DNA of 47,722 nt, from the NCBI GenBank assembly GCA_900316995.1, contig ONEZ01000016.1:1-47722 (forward strand), in the 5' to 3' direction. Both the position numbers and the translations under genes were made by a program. The notes beneath the pieces were generated by a model. It saw only the letters and a program-made list of their open reading frames with translations. It searched no databases and was not told where the DNA came from. Below are positions 1 to 9,628 of this stretch, in pieces. This stretch comes from an uncultured Bacteroidales bacterium (GTDB taxonomy: Bacteria; Bacteroidota; Bacteroidia; Bacteroidales; Paludibacteraceae). Numbering within the stretch: the stretch's first letter is position 1; every line of letters begins with the position of its first letter.

Positions 1-1
1 G

Positions 2-415
2 GTAACATTGCCAAGTTCTTCTTATTCTCCGTATAGTTTTGATGAGCAGAGTTATTCACAGTCTGTGGCTCCGTCTGGTGTTAGAGCCTCATCTGGAAGA
101 ATTTTAAGTTTAGGTGATTACAGTGATGTATATCCATGGACAGACCACTGTGCCACAGACTATCCTGGCCCGGAGAATATTATGGCTTGCCAGAATTGTG
201 TGAATTTTGATTGGAAGCAATGTTCAAGTGCTTGCAGTGGAGATAGTGACTGTATGGACTGGTGTGATGAGATGAACTACAAATATCAGGGAGACTGCGG
301 CCGCTCCCTGCCTCTTGATGCTCCGCTATGGTTCCTGCTTGTGATTGCCGCCTTATCCGTCACTCTGAGGGCTACTGCCCGAAGAGTCTCGCAAGCAGTG
401 AGGAGAACTGAATGA
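2..415 (+). CDS. Cysteine-rich secreted protein with PLD-type C-terminal anchor (5' end cut by window)
   Basis: The frame is open to the window edge, so the N-terminus and presumably a signal peptide are missing. The first visible residues, VTLPSSSYSPYS, match the start of the mature part of the paralogue at 8325 (VTLPSTSYMPSS), which shows that the frame extends left of the window. Eight cysteines lie in the middle third. The end reads CGRSLPLD, then a hydrophobic stretch (WFLLVIAALSVTL), then an arginine-rich tail. This three-part layout resembles C-terminal sorting signals such as the PID-CTERM type, and a plain membrane anchor is the alternative. Function is unknown. I infer that it closes an upstream surface-protein block like the one at 2041-8768. 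Confidence 0.7.
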   Translation, partial: VTLPSSSYSPYSFDEQSYSQSVAPSGVRASSGRILSLGDYSDVYPWTDHCATDYPGPENIMACQNCVNFDWKQCSSACSGDSDCMDWCDEMNYKYQGDCGRSLPLDAPLWFLLVIAALSVTLRATARRVSQAVRRTE

Positions 416-947
416 TTACGGTCTCAGAATCATGATGAGATGCTTAGGCGGTTACGCACCTTAGCATGACGAAGCACATTACTCTGAGAAAACAAATTAG
501 AACGAGCATATTCATACCCGTGTTAAATCAATAGTTTTTTGTGAATCCCGCTACCTGAGGCGTCAGGGGCGGGATCAGCATATATTTATGGTGCTGAGTA
601 GTTCCGTGCCAGCCTTGAGTGTGTTTGAGATGGGATTTTGGCATCGGGGTTGCAAAATAGTTGCCGCAGATTCTATAGAATTATGACACTTACTCCAGTC
701 CTTGCGCTGGTTTATATTAATACATTTGAAATGACAGTTATTAACTTTTGCAATTTGCTCAGCTATTCGTTGCTCTTTCCAGAGTAGTCCTTTGTCAGTT
801 TCAGTGCAAGTTTGTAGTTCCTCATCATGTACGCTACAAGTTGTTTCTCGTCTGAGAACATCGGTGATTTTCTCCGTTCTTGAATTTGCCGTATACAGGC
901 TTCCGAATTCTCTCCTTGTGATACTGGTTTAGTATGTCATTAGGGGC
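416..947. other. 532-bp intergenic stretch, no intact gene
   Basis: No convincing gene is visible. A small hairpin (CCTGA-GGCG-TCAGG) lies near 554-567. A possible degraded reading frame on the minus strand at 575-936 is listed separately. The string GGCATCGGGGT near 642 recurs just upstream of the toxin-antitoxin promoter near 12980, and ATCGGGGT recurs near 13739, so part of this stretch may be a repeated element. Confidence 0.5.
575..936 (-). pseudogene. Possible frameshifted remnant, minus strand
   Basis: A minus-strand frame that begins after a TGA at 937-939 reads through residues such as ERRKSPMFSDEKQLVAY and MRNYKLALKLTKDYSGKSNE and stops at 763-765. The overlapping frame (EQRIAEQIAKVNNCHFKC and onward) stays open to a stop at 575-577. 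The first part has protein-like composition: charged, helix-prone and tyrosine-containing. The two frames joined could be a decayed gene with one frameshift. I recognise no family. It may also be chance, because the second part looks less protein-like. Confidence 0.2.
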
Positions 948-1358
948 TTATTGAACATCGAGAATTTCCCTAAACTCTTTAAGTTTTAGCACTTTAATTT
1001 TAGGAAAATCAATTGACTTTAGTTCATTAAAATGCTTGTCATCGCTTACTATGTAGTGAGCGTTAGCTGCAAAGGCGCAATCTGAAAATTTGTTGTCGTC
1101 CGCATCGCCTCCCAATAATCTCATTCTAAAATACGTAGTTATCCTCTCTGCATTAGGCAGTGACAATATAAAGTTAACCACTGCATTAGCCACATCTTTA
1201 GAATAGTGTTCAGATAAGATTTCTTCGTATTCAAGAAGAATCTCAGATGTATAACACATCGTGTACTCCTGCAAGAATAATTTACGCCACACTACATAAT
1301 TTGCAGAATCTGGCCGTACAATTCTTATAAGTACGTTTGTATCTAAAACAACTTTCAT
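948..1358 (-). CDS. PIN-domain toxin, putative toxin-antitoxin system toxin
   Basis: This 136-residue PIN-domain protein is a predicted Mg-dependent ribonuclease toxin. The N-terminus MKVVLDTNVLI carries the first catalytic Asp in the usual DTNVL motif. Conserved acidic residues follow in the middle (LLEYEEIL) and near the C-terminus (GGDADDNKFSDCA, then VSDDKHF), as expected for the PIN-family toxin group annotated as TIGR00305. Its ATG overlaps the end of the upstream partner by 4 bp, the usual arrangement of a translationally coupled antitoxin-toxin pair. The RNA target cannot be read from the sequence. The start is supported by the overlap and by the motif at residue 6. Confidence 0.85.
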   Translation of the reverse strand: MKVVLDTNVLIRIVRPDSANYVVWRKLFLQEYTMCYTSEILLEYEEILSEHYSKDVANAVVNFILSLPNAERITTYFRMRLLGGDADDNKFSDCAFAANAHYIVSDDKHFNELKSIDFPKIKVLKLKEFREILDVQ

Positions 1359-1582
1359 TTATATGTGGTGTGTAGATTCTTAGCTGCAAAAGCATCTGTG
1401 TCTGCCACTGTAATATGCTTTTCCTCACAGGCCTTTTTCACTTCATTTTCAACCTCCTTGAAATAGAACTCGCACATAGCCATCTTTAGCTTGTCAAGCT
1501 GGCTCTTTGTACGATTATGCTCAAACATGCTCAGAAGGTACATTTGAGTCTCGTTAAATGGTGTTCTAAGTGTTGTTGCCAT
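1355..1582 (-). CDS. Probable antitoxin partner of the PIN toxin
   Basis: This 75-residue protein starts with MATTLRTPFNETQMYLLSMF. I chose the ATG at 1582 over longer upstream frames because it follows an AAAGGAG purine tract and lies 24 bp after a good TAnnTTTG promoter box. The predicted structure is helical and charged (KKACEEKHITVADTDAFAAK). It has no obvious DNA-binding family signature, but size, position and the 4-bp overlap with the toxin make it the antitoxin. Such proteins normally bind and silence the PIN toxin and repress their own promoter, which is inference here. Confidence 0.65.
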   Translation of the reverse strand: MATTLRTPFNETQMYLLSMFEHNRTKSQLDKLKMAMCEFYFKEVENEVKKACEEKHITVADTDAFAAKNLHTTYK

Positions 1583-1606
1583 AATAAATTCTCCTTTCCA
1601 CATCCG

Positions 1607-1614
1607 CAAAGATA
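1607..1614 (-). promoter_or_regulatory. -7 box of the first toxin-antitoxin operon
   Basis: On the minus strand this reads TATCTTTG followed by C, matching the Bacteroidota TAnnTTTGC consensus, 24 bp before the antitoxin ATG. The TTTG element upstream is poorly spaced. Confidence 0.55.
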
Positions 1615-2040
1615 TAAAAATAAATTTACAAAAACTAATTTGTAGCATTTTGCGAATTACTTTTATGCGTGCGATTATTAACATAAATTAATCCACATAC
1701 ACTATTTAATGTGTTAAGCAATTTAACATTCACCAATCTTTTCCACCCAATTTCACACCAATTTCCACCCCTCAAAAATCTACAAATTTTGGCTGAAATT
1801 TTTTGCCCGAATTTTTTCAGTTTTTCCGTCATCCTGAGTGGAGCGAAGCGTAACGAAGGATCTCGCAAGCAACGATGTAATGCAACGACGTAAGAATCTC
1901 ACAATGCAGCGATGCAAATCCCAAGCTGAAACTGAAAATTGGACGAGAATATAATTCAATGAAATATTATTAGGTGCAAGGTCATGAAATCCTATACCTA
2001 AAAAAATAACGATACAGAAATAACTTAAAACAAATACAAT
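1615..2040. other. Intergenic region upstream of the surface-protein block
   Basis: This AT-rich stretch lies between divergent transcription units and has no supportable gene. It contains one half of a CGTCATCCTGAG intergenic repeat (1827-1868), followed by loosely repeated phrases of the type GCAACGATGTAATGCAACGACG. I see no clear TTTG/TAnnTTTG promoter for the gene at 2041. Confidence 0.5.
1827..1868 (+). repeat. CGTCATCCTGAG-type intergenic repeat, half element
   Basis: The sequence starts CGTCATCCTGAGTGGAGCG and ends around CGAAGGATCTCGC. It shares its arms with the palindromes at 33590-33670 and 35107-35183, but only one arm is present here. Confidence 0.6.
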
Positions 2041-3819
2041 ATGAAACACAAACTACAAAATTTATTAAAACATAAACTACAGTGGCTCCTGCTGCTGGCA
2101 GCACTGCTTGGTGTGAGCCATGGGGTGTGGGGTGATACCACATATTACCTGTTGTGGGGCACATCAAACAATCCTACAGAAATGGTAAGCAAAGGAAGTG
2201 TGACTGCATCTTCAAGTTGGGAGTGGACAATGAATGCTTCATTCCGCAGCGGCACAAACTACTACTTCGCTGTATCCACAAGTAGCACTTATACAGGCAT
2301 AATATCAGATAAGAATTATAAAACAGATGACATTGTAGATGCTTCAAGTATATGCTCTGCACGTTTTACACAGTCATTTAATGTATCGGTGAACAATGTT
2401 TCAACCACCTATTATTTTTATGGAATTGCCTTCTCAAGTGCGCAGTCAACTATAAAAGTGACATTTGACGGCGAACACTATACAATATCAAATAGTTCAG
2501 ATGCTGTATACTCCTTACGTGGAGAGTTTACAGGGTGGGAAGCCCGTGCTGTTACATTCTCAAAAAGCGGTGGCACATATACTGCAAGTATAGTTTTACC
2601 TGCTAATACAACCTATGAAAAATCAGATGATGGAGGTTCTACTGGGTTCAAAATATGTAAAAACGGAAATACGTGGTACGGATTTGACGGAACCATTACA
2701 AAAGACGATTATACAAGTAAAACATTTAACGACAGTCATAACTGCGGTATAACCACAAAATATGCTGGTACATACACATTCACATTTACATTAAGCAGCG
2801 GCAATCCAGTTGTAACAGTAACATATCCAACAGCTACGCCTACAGTGCCCACGGTTCGCTGGGGGCAGGCTCCTTATATTGACGGTTCAAAAAATATAAA
2901 AGCTACTGCTTACATTGCGGCACAAGGCTGTAACGGTACATCTCAGCAAACAATCTCAAATATAAGAGTTCGTTTCTGGAAAGACGGCGATGAAGAAAAC
3001 GCCCAAACACTCACAACCGCCGACGGGACATACAACATAAACACTCATTATAATGTGACTGTCGCCGGGGTTACTACAATTCCAGCATCCAACAGTATAC
3101 TGATGTCATGTGATTCTCCTACAGATATTTACATGGAGGTTGCGGGAAAAAGCTCAATAGGCTGGTCAGACTATAGTGACCGTGTGAAAATCCTCTACAC
3201 TGCAGACCACAACTTTGTTATTACCACGCCTTGGAGCAAGACCTTCAATGCATGTAGCGCCACACATCAGTTTAATCTAACCGATATAGTTCTTCCAGAA
3301 CCTGACAGCTTTACAGCTACCCTCGGAGGCTCCGATGTGACCACTTCAGATTTCAGTCGCAGCGGCGATGTCATAACATGGGAAAAGGCAGAGAAAGAGT
3401 CCGGTACGCAGTATAGTTACACATTCGCATTTGCTAAAGATGGATATGAGGACAGTCCACAAAAGACAGCCACTGTAAATCTGACATATTCCGCCACAGC
3501 ACCAACTGCTGAAATTGGTGATATTGTTGCATCTGAGACATCAACCACACCATACGTGACAGTAACCCTTACTTCATCAATACCAAGCGAGGAGGGTATT
3601 GACCACATAGAGTGGTACGTAGATAAGGCAGACGCCAGCCGTGTGTTCCTTACACCATCTGCAGATACAGAGAGCTGCACATTCCGTGCGCAGCCGTACT
3701 ATGAAGATGAGCATACCTACACAGTGTATGCAAAAGGTGTTTCAACAACATGCGGAACTACGGAAGAAAAGACCATTGAGATAACCGTAAATAATGACCC
3801 TGACACATGCAACCCATAA
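2041..3819 (+). CDS. Large secreted surface protein, SusE/SusF-like beta-sandwich modules, no T9SS tail
   Basis: This 592-residue protein has a clear signal peptide (basic start, LLLLAALLGVSHGVWG, cleavage before DTT). The first half holds two tandem beta-sandwich modules rich in T, S, Y and W; the second (SLRGEFTGWEARAVTF and onward, roughly residues 155-260) resembles the carbohydrate-binding-like repeats of SusE/SusF outer-membrane proteins. Fibronectin/Ig-like beta modules follow. There is no T9SS C-terminal domain; the protein ends in NNDPDTCNP. The signal-peptide DNA and the C-terminal motif are shared with the protein at 10141. The stop overlaps the reading frame of the next gene, so the two are probably co-transcribed. 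The ligand is unknown; binding of a glycan is only a guess. Confidence 0.75.
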   Translation: MKHKLQNLLKHKLQWLLLLAALLGVSHGVWGDTTYYLLWGTSNNPTEMVSKGSVTASSSWEWTMNASFRSGTNYYFAVSTSSTYTGIISDKNYKTDDIVDASSICSARFTQSFNVSVNNVSTTYYFYGIAFSSAQSTIKVTFDGEHYTISNSSDAVYSLRGEFTGWEARAVTFSKSGGTYTASIVLPANTTYEKSDDGGSTGFKICKNGNTWYGFDGTITKDDYTSKTFNDSHNCGITTKYAGTYTFTFTLSSGNPVVTVTYPTATPTVPTVRWGQAPYIDGSKNIKATAYIAAQGCNGTSQQTISNIRVRFWKDGDEENAQTLTTADGTYNINTHYNVTVAGVTTIPASNSILMSCDSPTDIYMEVAGKSSIGWSDYSDRVKILYTADHNFVITTPWSKTFNACSATHQFNLTDIVLPEPDSFTATLGGSDVTTSDFSRSGDVITWEKAEKESGTQYSYTFAFAKDGYEDSPQKTATVNLTYSATAPTAEIGDIVASETSTTPYVTVTLTSSIPSEEGIDHIEWYVDKADASRVFLTPSADTESCTFRAQPYYEDEHTYTVYAKGVSTTCGTTEEKTIEITVNNDPDTCNP

Positions 3820-3839
3820 CCTTAACAAATCAAACACTA

Positions 3840-6800
3840 ATGAATATGAATGCAAAATATAATAACATACTTGGTCTTGGTAAAAGGCTTGCAGCTATTG
3901 TTTTGATATCTGTAATTGGTACGGCATTTTGCGGAGTGGCGCATGCAGATGACGGCACATTCCGTAAGTCATGGGTAACTATTTACTCCTCAGCTGCGGG
4001 TTCTGATGTAACATATATGTTAAACCCTGATTGGGAGAGTGGAGCATGTAGTGATGCTTCCTCATATACTAACTGGGACAACAACCATGCATGGGGTGTT
4101 TTAACCAGTAATGGTTTGTTTGTGAAATATGTTATGGGACAAGGATGGTCAAAAGACGGAATAGAACAGATAACTGATAATTCGTTTGTATTTTATTATA
4201 GGACATATCGTGTAGGGGGATCCGCTGGAGGTTGGAGTCAGTATAACATGAAGTACTATAAGTGCGAACATTCTAGTAACAAAAACAAATCCTATGCTGC
4301 AGGGACAAATAGCTCTGAAGGTTGTAATATTTCAATAGCGTCATCTACCCCTGGAAACTACCAATTTGAGTTTACCATAGTTATGACACGCTACTGGAAC
4401 GGTGGTAGTGAGTCAAGATGTTTACCAAGCAATGCAATATGGGATGGAAAACAATCTGGATATAATTCAACTTTCACCGTCCCAGGTTTTAGCTCTGCAT
4501 CATCAAGTGTGAATTTTGGCACTATCATGGCAGGTAGCAGTGAAAACCGCACCGCCAGCTACACTCACTACGGAACAGCATTGACTGCAGCTAAATATGC
4601 TATATCCGGCACAAATGCTTCAATGTTCAGCATAGACAATAGCTCAATTAGTGAGAGCAGTGTAACTGTAAAATTTACGCCACCAGCTGGTACAGCAGCT
4701 GGTACAAAAACAGCTACACTTACTATAACCGACCCGACAGTAAGCAGCCGTACACACGTCGTGACTCTAACTGGTAACGTATCTGCAGGGCCTGAAGTTC
4801 TCATTGGAGATGACCCTAAAGTGTCGGACGGTCCAGTGGTGAAACTTAGCGGTTACCTTAAATATTCAGCATGTACGCCTGTTCTAACCACGTACGGATT
4901 CTACTATATAGAGAAAGGCGGAGACAACTGCAGCAGCGTAACATCTGGTACCATAGTGTCATCAACAGGCGCACAGAAAGAGACTGGCGGCACATGGGAG
5001 TCTACCATAACCAGCGGGTTGAAACAGAACACAGAGTACTACTACAAACCGTTTGTAAAAGATGCTGAGTCACCATATCTGGTGTACACAAGCGATGACT
5101 GTGGCACATTCACCACAGGAGGTGGTTGTGATTTGCCTACTGGCGATGTAATATATTATACAATTGATGCGTCGGAAACAGAAAATCCGTGTACACTGAC
5201 ATTCCCTACATTTGAGTCTGCGCTTGCCAACCTTAAATCACACAATACAAACGGAGCGGATGACTACTGGTGGGATTCATCTCACTCAATGCTGAAGAAA
5301 AACATCGTGTTCCAAGTGGTCCCAAGTTCAAAGGGCTATGGAACATCCGGCTCAAAAATTGACTTTAGCAATATAAACAAGTACGATGGTACGTCATCTG
5401 TACCTACCAAACGTCTTACTATAGAACCAAAGACCGCTGGCACCAAACCAATAATCTACGGTCTTGACATGGAGAACTCACGCTGGATTACTGTGAATAG
5501 TATGTACATTCAGAGAGATAACACTAACAAGGGATTGAACTATTCTGCCATAATCCTAGGCTTGAATTCGGAGAATAACGCTACTGATGTGGGCAAGGTT
5601 GCAGATGCCGGCATAGAGTTTATAAACTGTGACATTTACGGTAAAAACTTCTGTTCAATACACGCACACGGCCTTGACGGCTTCTATATGGAGAATTGCA
5701 ACCTTGTAGCTAAAGGTGACGATGACACAACTGAAGATACCTTTAACTGGGGTGCATCCATAAAGTTCATGAACTGCAAGAACATAATTCTGGCGCGCAA
5801 TAACTTTAAGGGAGCACACGCCAATAACATCATTGCTCAGAACGTGCAGAATATGCTTGTAATGAACAATGTATTCTGGAATGATAATGCTGTTACACGA
5901 GGCAGCAATACAGGCTGGGACTACAAAGCATTTATCCGCCTCATAAAGTTTGGGCTTGACGATGAGGAGACCGCCCATAACGTAAAGAACATAGGAATGT
6001 ACTATAACACATTTTATCTTGCAAATAGCGCAGATCATAGTGACAAGGTTGACTTCCTGATGTTTGGCGGCAAGTTCAATAAGTCTGGCACTCAGACTGC
6101 AAAATATTATGAATTCAACACCATTGATTTCATGTACAATAACTGCTACAGTTATGACACTGACACACCTGGCCGTCCTACAGATGGTGATTACACATCA
6201 TTCTGTGGTCTGGATATATCATCTTCCACTCACATTAAGAGTAATAACTTCTGGGCGCACGCAGGTGGCACAGACTACTCAAGCAGCTTTGCCTTTGGTG
6301 CTGACCAGCACTATGTAGACATGTCTCTAACAGGCGGAATGGTGTGCGTTACCGCACCAAACACCCCAGAGGGTCTCATTATCAAGGGTACATCTCTGAA
6401 TCTTGGAACAAAAATAGCCAATGATGTATCAGGTATGGGTGCGGAAAGCATCACAAATGACCGCAAAAACAAGGCACGTCCGCTGGGTGGCACTGGTTGG
6501 ACATATGGAGCATATCAGCAGGCGACCTCAGGGGAAGTTGTTACAACAATAGTATGGCGTGGTTCCAATGACGGCTCTACAGGTAATATTTGGGATAATC
6601 GTAGTAACTGGGTTAACGCTGCAACTGGAGAGGCAATAACTTGTGTTGATGAACTGAGTGAGAACCTTAAAGTAATTATCCCTGCCAAAGATGACCCAAC
6701 ATACGGACCTATCAAAAAGTATCCTACAATACCTGCATGGAATGCAAGCAGCCGTGAGGCATTTGGCGATGAGGCTGTTTATGCGGGAACCGTTATAGTA

Positions 6801-8312
6801 GAGTCAAGTCTCTTTGCAAAGGATATAGAGGTGAACTATGGCGGAGCCATCATGGGTGTCGAGAACCTCAAGGAGTCAAGTGGAACATACCGCTATCGCA
6901 GCACACGCACACAGGTTACTGTAAAGCCAAAGGAATGGGTGCTTGTGGGCTCTGTTGTACGTCCGTTTGAGGATAAGGAGAAGGCGTTTGCTCCTACTAC
7001 CCTTCCTAAAGACACTACGGCACGTAGCACGCAGTCTGGAGATTTCTATATGAACAATCTGCCGCACGTATATATGCAGCAGTTTACCGTTAATGAAAGT
7101 ACTGGAGATGTGTCTTGGGGCTATCCGTTTACAGAACTTGACCAGCCTATTGCTGCTAACCAATGTTTTGCAATAATGGTGGCTAACCAGTACGGCCCTC
7201 GCAAGTTCCCTGCTAACGTCTACTATTCAAGATTAGGTCAGGAGGACCCGACAAAGAACGGCACCATATCACGTACGTCAAACCTTGTAGGACGTTTCAT
7301 ACATGAGAATCCAAGTCCAAGAATTGCGCTTGCATCAGGGTATAACATACTGAACAACTCATATCCTGCCTCCATTAGTTCAACAGAACTTGCCACTGCT
7401 CTTAGCAGCTTGCTGGGCTCAGACAACTATGAAATAAAGGTGTACAACTATACTAATGATGAGTGGTGTGACTATAGCACAGCTCCTGCAGAAGATAAGT
7501 TCATTAAACCTCAGAGCGGCTATATTATCAGAAACAAAACCACAGCAAACACGCTGAACCTTTCATCAAGCATCTTTGATGACACTCACAGCACAAGTTA
7601 CAAGCCAGATTATAGGCGAGCCTATGACAATGCTGGTATAGTGCTTTACGTGCAGAACATTGTATCACAAAAGGGCAGCCGCATAGGCGTTAGCACTAAC
7701 GGAACAAACTCAGAGAAGACATTTAACGCCTCTGTAGATGACAATGCGGAGCTTTACATAATTGACGGTGAGATTAAACGCTCAACACTGCGCTGTGATG
7801 ACATGCAGATCGTAGTGCCACTGGGTGTTCGTAACAAGTCTGACAAAACCTATAGCATTAAGTTCACACTGCTTAGTCAGGAGGGCGTTGAAAGCGTTGT
7901 GCTTGAAGACCGCAGTGTAAGCCCTGTAGCACAGTATGACCTGCTTACAGATGTGGTACCCACATTCTCTGGTATTCAGCCGGGCGATAACGAGGGCCGC
8001 TTCTACCTCAACATAAACTATGCAACAGAGGGTGATGTGGAGATACCTACCGTAGTAGATGAGGCTAAGGATGAAACAAACAGAGAGTATGCTCTTGACA
8101 TATTTGCAGTAGGTAATGTGGTTACAGTTTCAGCCAGCTCTGATGATGTAATTGAAACCATAACCATAACAGATATGGTTGGCCGAAGCACACAGCTCAA
8201 GCCAAGCGGCACAAATTACAGCCGTCATGAACTAGCAGTGGCAACTGGTACATATATTGTGACAGCCACATCAGCTAAGGCAACAGGAGTTAAAAAGGTT
8301 ATAATTAAATAA
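3840..8312 (+). CDS. Giant T9SS-secreted beta-helix surface protein
   Basis: I place the start at ATG 3840, directly before a good signal peptide (MNAKYNN, then GLGKRLAAIVLISVIGTAFC and AHA before DDG), which gives about 1490 residues. A module around residues 225-320 (SVNFGTIMAG, SISESSVTVKFTPPAG) looks like the choice-of-anchor D/ASPM-SPD-2 type. Residues about 445-800 read as a right-handed parallel beta-helix with repeated N-, G- and I-rich rungs (FINCDIYGKNFCSIHAHG, MNNVFWND), as in pectate-lyase-like or adhesin folds; no catalytic set can be named. The last 70 residues (ITITDMVGRSTQLKPSG, GTYIVTA, KKVIIK) are a type A T9SS sorting domain, so the protein should cross the outer membrane and be surface-attached or released. 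It lies in one operon with the genes at 2041 and 8325. Confidence 0.85.
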   Translation: MNMNAKYNNILGLGKRLAAIVLISVIGTAFCGVAHADDGTFRKSWVTIYSSAAGSDVTYMLNPDWESGACSDASSYTNWDNNHAWGVLTSNGLFVKYVMGQGWSKDGIEQITDNSFVFYYRTYRVGGSAGGWSQYNMKYYKCEHSSNKNKSYAAGTNSSEGCNISIASSTPGNYQFEFTIVMTRYWNGGSESRCLPSNAIWDGKQSGYNSTFTVPGFSSASSSVNFGTIMAGSSENRTASYTHYGTALTAAKYAISGTNASMFSIDNSSISESSVTVKFTPPAGTAAGTKTATLTITDPTVSSRTHVVTLTGNVSAGPEVLIGDDPKVSDGPVVKLSGYLKYSACTPVLTTYGFYYIEKGGDNCSSVTSGTIVSSTGAQKETGGTWESTITSGLKQNTEYYYKPFVKDAESPYLVYTSDDCGTFTTGGGCDLPTGDVIYYTIDASETENPCTLTFPTFESALANLKSHNTNGADDYWWDSSHSMLKKNIVFQVVPSSKGYGTSGSKIDFSNINKYDGTSSVPTKRLTIEPKTAGTKPIIYGLDMENSRWITVNSMYIQRDNTNKGLNYSAIILGLNSENNATDVGKVADAGIEFINCDIYGKNFCSIHAHGLDGFYMENCNLVAKGDDDTTEDTFNWGASIKFMNCKNIILARNNFKGAHANNIIAQNVQNMLVMNNVFWNDNAVTRGSNTGWDYKAFIRLIKFGLDDEETAHNVKNIGMYYNTFYLANSADHSDKVDFLMFGGKFNKSGTQTAKYYEFNTIDFMYNNCYSYDTDTPGRPTDGDYTSFCGLDISSSTHIKSNNFWAHAGGTDYSSSFAFGADQHYVDMSLTGGMVCVTAPNTPEGLIIKGTSLNLGTKIANDVSGMGAESITNDRKNKARPLGGTGWTYGAYQQATSGEVVTTIVWRGSNDGSTGNIWDNRSNWVNAATGEAITCVDELSENLKVIIPAKDDPTYGPIKKYPTIPAWNASSREAFGDEAVYAGTVIVESSLFAKDIEVNYGGAIMGVENLKESSGTYRYRSTRTQVTVKPKEWVLVGSVVRPFEDKEKAFAPTTLPKDTTARSTQSGDFYMNNLPHVYMQQFTVNESTGDVSWGYPFTELDQPIAANQCFAIMVANQYGPRKFPANVYYSRLGQEDPTKNGTISRTSNLVGRFIHENPSPRIALASGYNILNNSYPASISSTELATALSSLLGSDNYEIKVYNYTNDEWCDYSTAPAEDKFIKPQSGYIIRNKTTANTLNLSSSIFDDTHSTSYKPDYRRAYDNAGIVLYVQNIVSQKGSRIGVSTNGTNSEKTFNASVDDNAELYIIDGEIKRSTLRCDDMQIVVPLGVRNKSDKTYSIKFTLLSQEGVESVVLEDRSVSPVAQYDLLTDVVPTFSGIQPGDNEGRFYLNINYATEGDVEIPTVVDEAKDETNREYALDIFAVGNVVTVSASSDDVIETITITDMVGRSTQLKPSGTNYSRHELAVATGTYIVTATSAKATGVKKVIIK

Positions 8313-8324
8313 TTGTCCATAATA

Positions 8325-8768
8325 ATGAAAGAACTAAAAAAACTAATCATACTTTTTGCCGCCATCCTGGCGGCAGAGGGAGCCTTGGCTGTAACACTAC
8401 CAAGTACGTCATACATGCCGTCTTCAGTGGGTTCAGAGGCATACGGTGGTGGAGAATCAGCAGGAGAGTTGTTCAGTACCGCCACATTCAGTATTCTTGG
8501 AACATGGGGAGAAGACTGCTCCGCAGGGACCAAAGACCTGAATCTATGTCAGGATTGCTGTAATGAGAAAGCCTACGGAAGCAAAGGCTGCTGCCCAAAC
8601 GGAGAGTGTTCCGCTGAAAGAATGGCGGAATGTGACGATTTATATAACACCTGTGCCAATGACTGTGGCCGCTCCCTGCCGCTGGACGGTAGCGAGTGGG
8701 TGCTGATACTTATGGTACTCTTGGCTGTGGTGGGGAAAAAAGAACTGTTAATCAGACTAAACAAATAG
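8325..8768 (+). CDS. Cysteine-rich secreted protein with PLD-type C-terminal anchor
   Basis: This 147-residue protein starts at ATG 8325; an in-frame TTG at 8313 is less likely. It has a signal peptide (MKELKKLIILFAAILAAEGALA). The mature region begins VTLPSTSYMPSS, and the central part carries ten cysteines, including CQDCC and GCCPNGEC. The end has CGRSLPLD, a hydrophobic run (WVLILMVLLAVV) and a basic tail (KKELLIRLNK). The paralogue at 2-415 shares the start of the mature part and the C-terminal motif but not the cysteine spacing. The P-L-D, hydrophobic and basic layout resembles exosortase-type sorting signals of the PID-CTERM sort, which is an inference. It follows the T9SS gene by 12 bp, so it is probably co-expressed with it. 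Confidence 0.75.
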   Translation: MKELKKLIILFAAILAAEGALAVTLPSTSYMPSSVGSEAYGGGESAGELFSTATFSILGTWGEDCSAGTKDLNLCQDCCNEKAYGSKGCCPNGECSAERMAECDDLYNTCANDCGRSLPLDGSEWVLILMVLLAVVGKKELLIRLNK

Positions 8769-8775
8769 AAGATCC

Positions 8776-9600
8776 ATGCCTACCCCCAAAAACATAATAT
8801 GTATTACTGAAGATAAAAGGCGTCGTAAATCAAAAATTGTCAAAAAGCTTCTCTCAACTTTTTTGAGTTATTGGGATCCTGTTGAAAAACATGAAGTGTG
8901 GGCCGATGAAGTGTGTTATAACTTTATTATAGAGAGTGTAAAGATTTCTATAATAGACATGTCAAGGCCGTACCACTTACATTTGGGAGTCTTAAGAGAT
9001 GCAAATGAATGGGGCGCAGATGTGATTATATGCAGTTCATATCATCATCATCATAGATGCTCGTATAATACAGATGATTTCAATGAGCTGTTAGCAGATT
9101 TTGCTGATAGTCATAAATACAACATAAACTGGTTAACAGAACCCGTTGAAGATTCGTTTGAATATGAGGATAATGCAGGTGATGACAAGGAAGAATCATT
9201 AACAGATAGTTTTGTAAGGTTTATAATTGACATTATAGAAGAGAAGTATAACATCTCCATATCTGGCAAGTGTGTTATTGATTCAATATTAGTAGAAGAA
9301 GGTTCTGATCTTTATGATAAAATACACAAAGAGGGTAATGCTCTTGAGTTTTTAACATACAAGAAATTTGGGAACACAAATTTAGTATATAGACTAGATA
9401 AGGGCGATGGCAGCCCAGGACGACAAGACCACATACATGTGTTTTACAAGAATAATCAAATTTTTGCCATAAATAGAGATGGATCGCCTCATGATGGCAG
9501 CAAGTATAAATTAAATAAAAGACAGATGAGAGCCTTAAAGGAATTAGGATTCAAATATCCTGAAGATGGTATCTTAGAGTGTATTTGTATGGTAGGGTAG
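8776..9600 (+). CDS. Unrecognised cytosolic protein, degenerate P-loop N-domain plus basic C-domain
   Basis: I do not recognise this 274-residue protein. The first 110 residues are paralogous to the protein at 9629: a first beta strand (NIICITED), a K-S pair where a P-loop would sit, then FIIESVKISIIDM and NEWGADVIICSSY, which match FVIDSVKIACIT and FAWGADVIVCAAR next door. The glycine of the P-loop is missing, so nucleotide binding is doubtful. Residues about 110-150 are acidic. The C-terminal part (GRQDHIHVFYKNNQIFAINRD, SKYKLNKRQMRALKELGF) looks like a separate small alpha/beta domain with a HIHV strand. No signal peptide or membrane segment is present. It starts 7 bp after the cysteine-rich gene. 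The lower-GC coding style differs from the neighbouring surface proteins. Confidence 0.6.
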   Translation: MPTPKNIICITEDKRRRKSKIVKKLLSTFLSYWDPVEKHEVWADEVCYNFIIESVKISIIDMSRPYHLHLGVLRDANEWGADVIICSSYHHHHRCSYNTDDFNELLADFADSHKYNINWLTEPVEDSFEYEDNAGDDKEESLTDSFVRFIIDIIEEKYNISISGKCVIDSILVEEGSDLYDKIHKEGNALEFLTYKKFGNTNLVYRLDKGDGSPGRQDHIHVFYKNNQIFAINRDGSPHDGSKYKLNKRQMRALKELGFKYPEDGILECICMVG

Positions 9601-9628
9601 GTTTACAATATCAAATATTTATAAACAT

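Noticed and set aside
2041-8312. A single giant gene split by a frameshift at 3807-3819
   Set aside because: The second reading frame has its own complete signal peptide directly after its ATG, and the first protein ends with a motif shared by the separate protein at 10141, so two genes are more likely.
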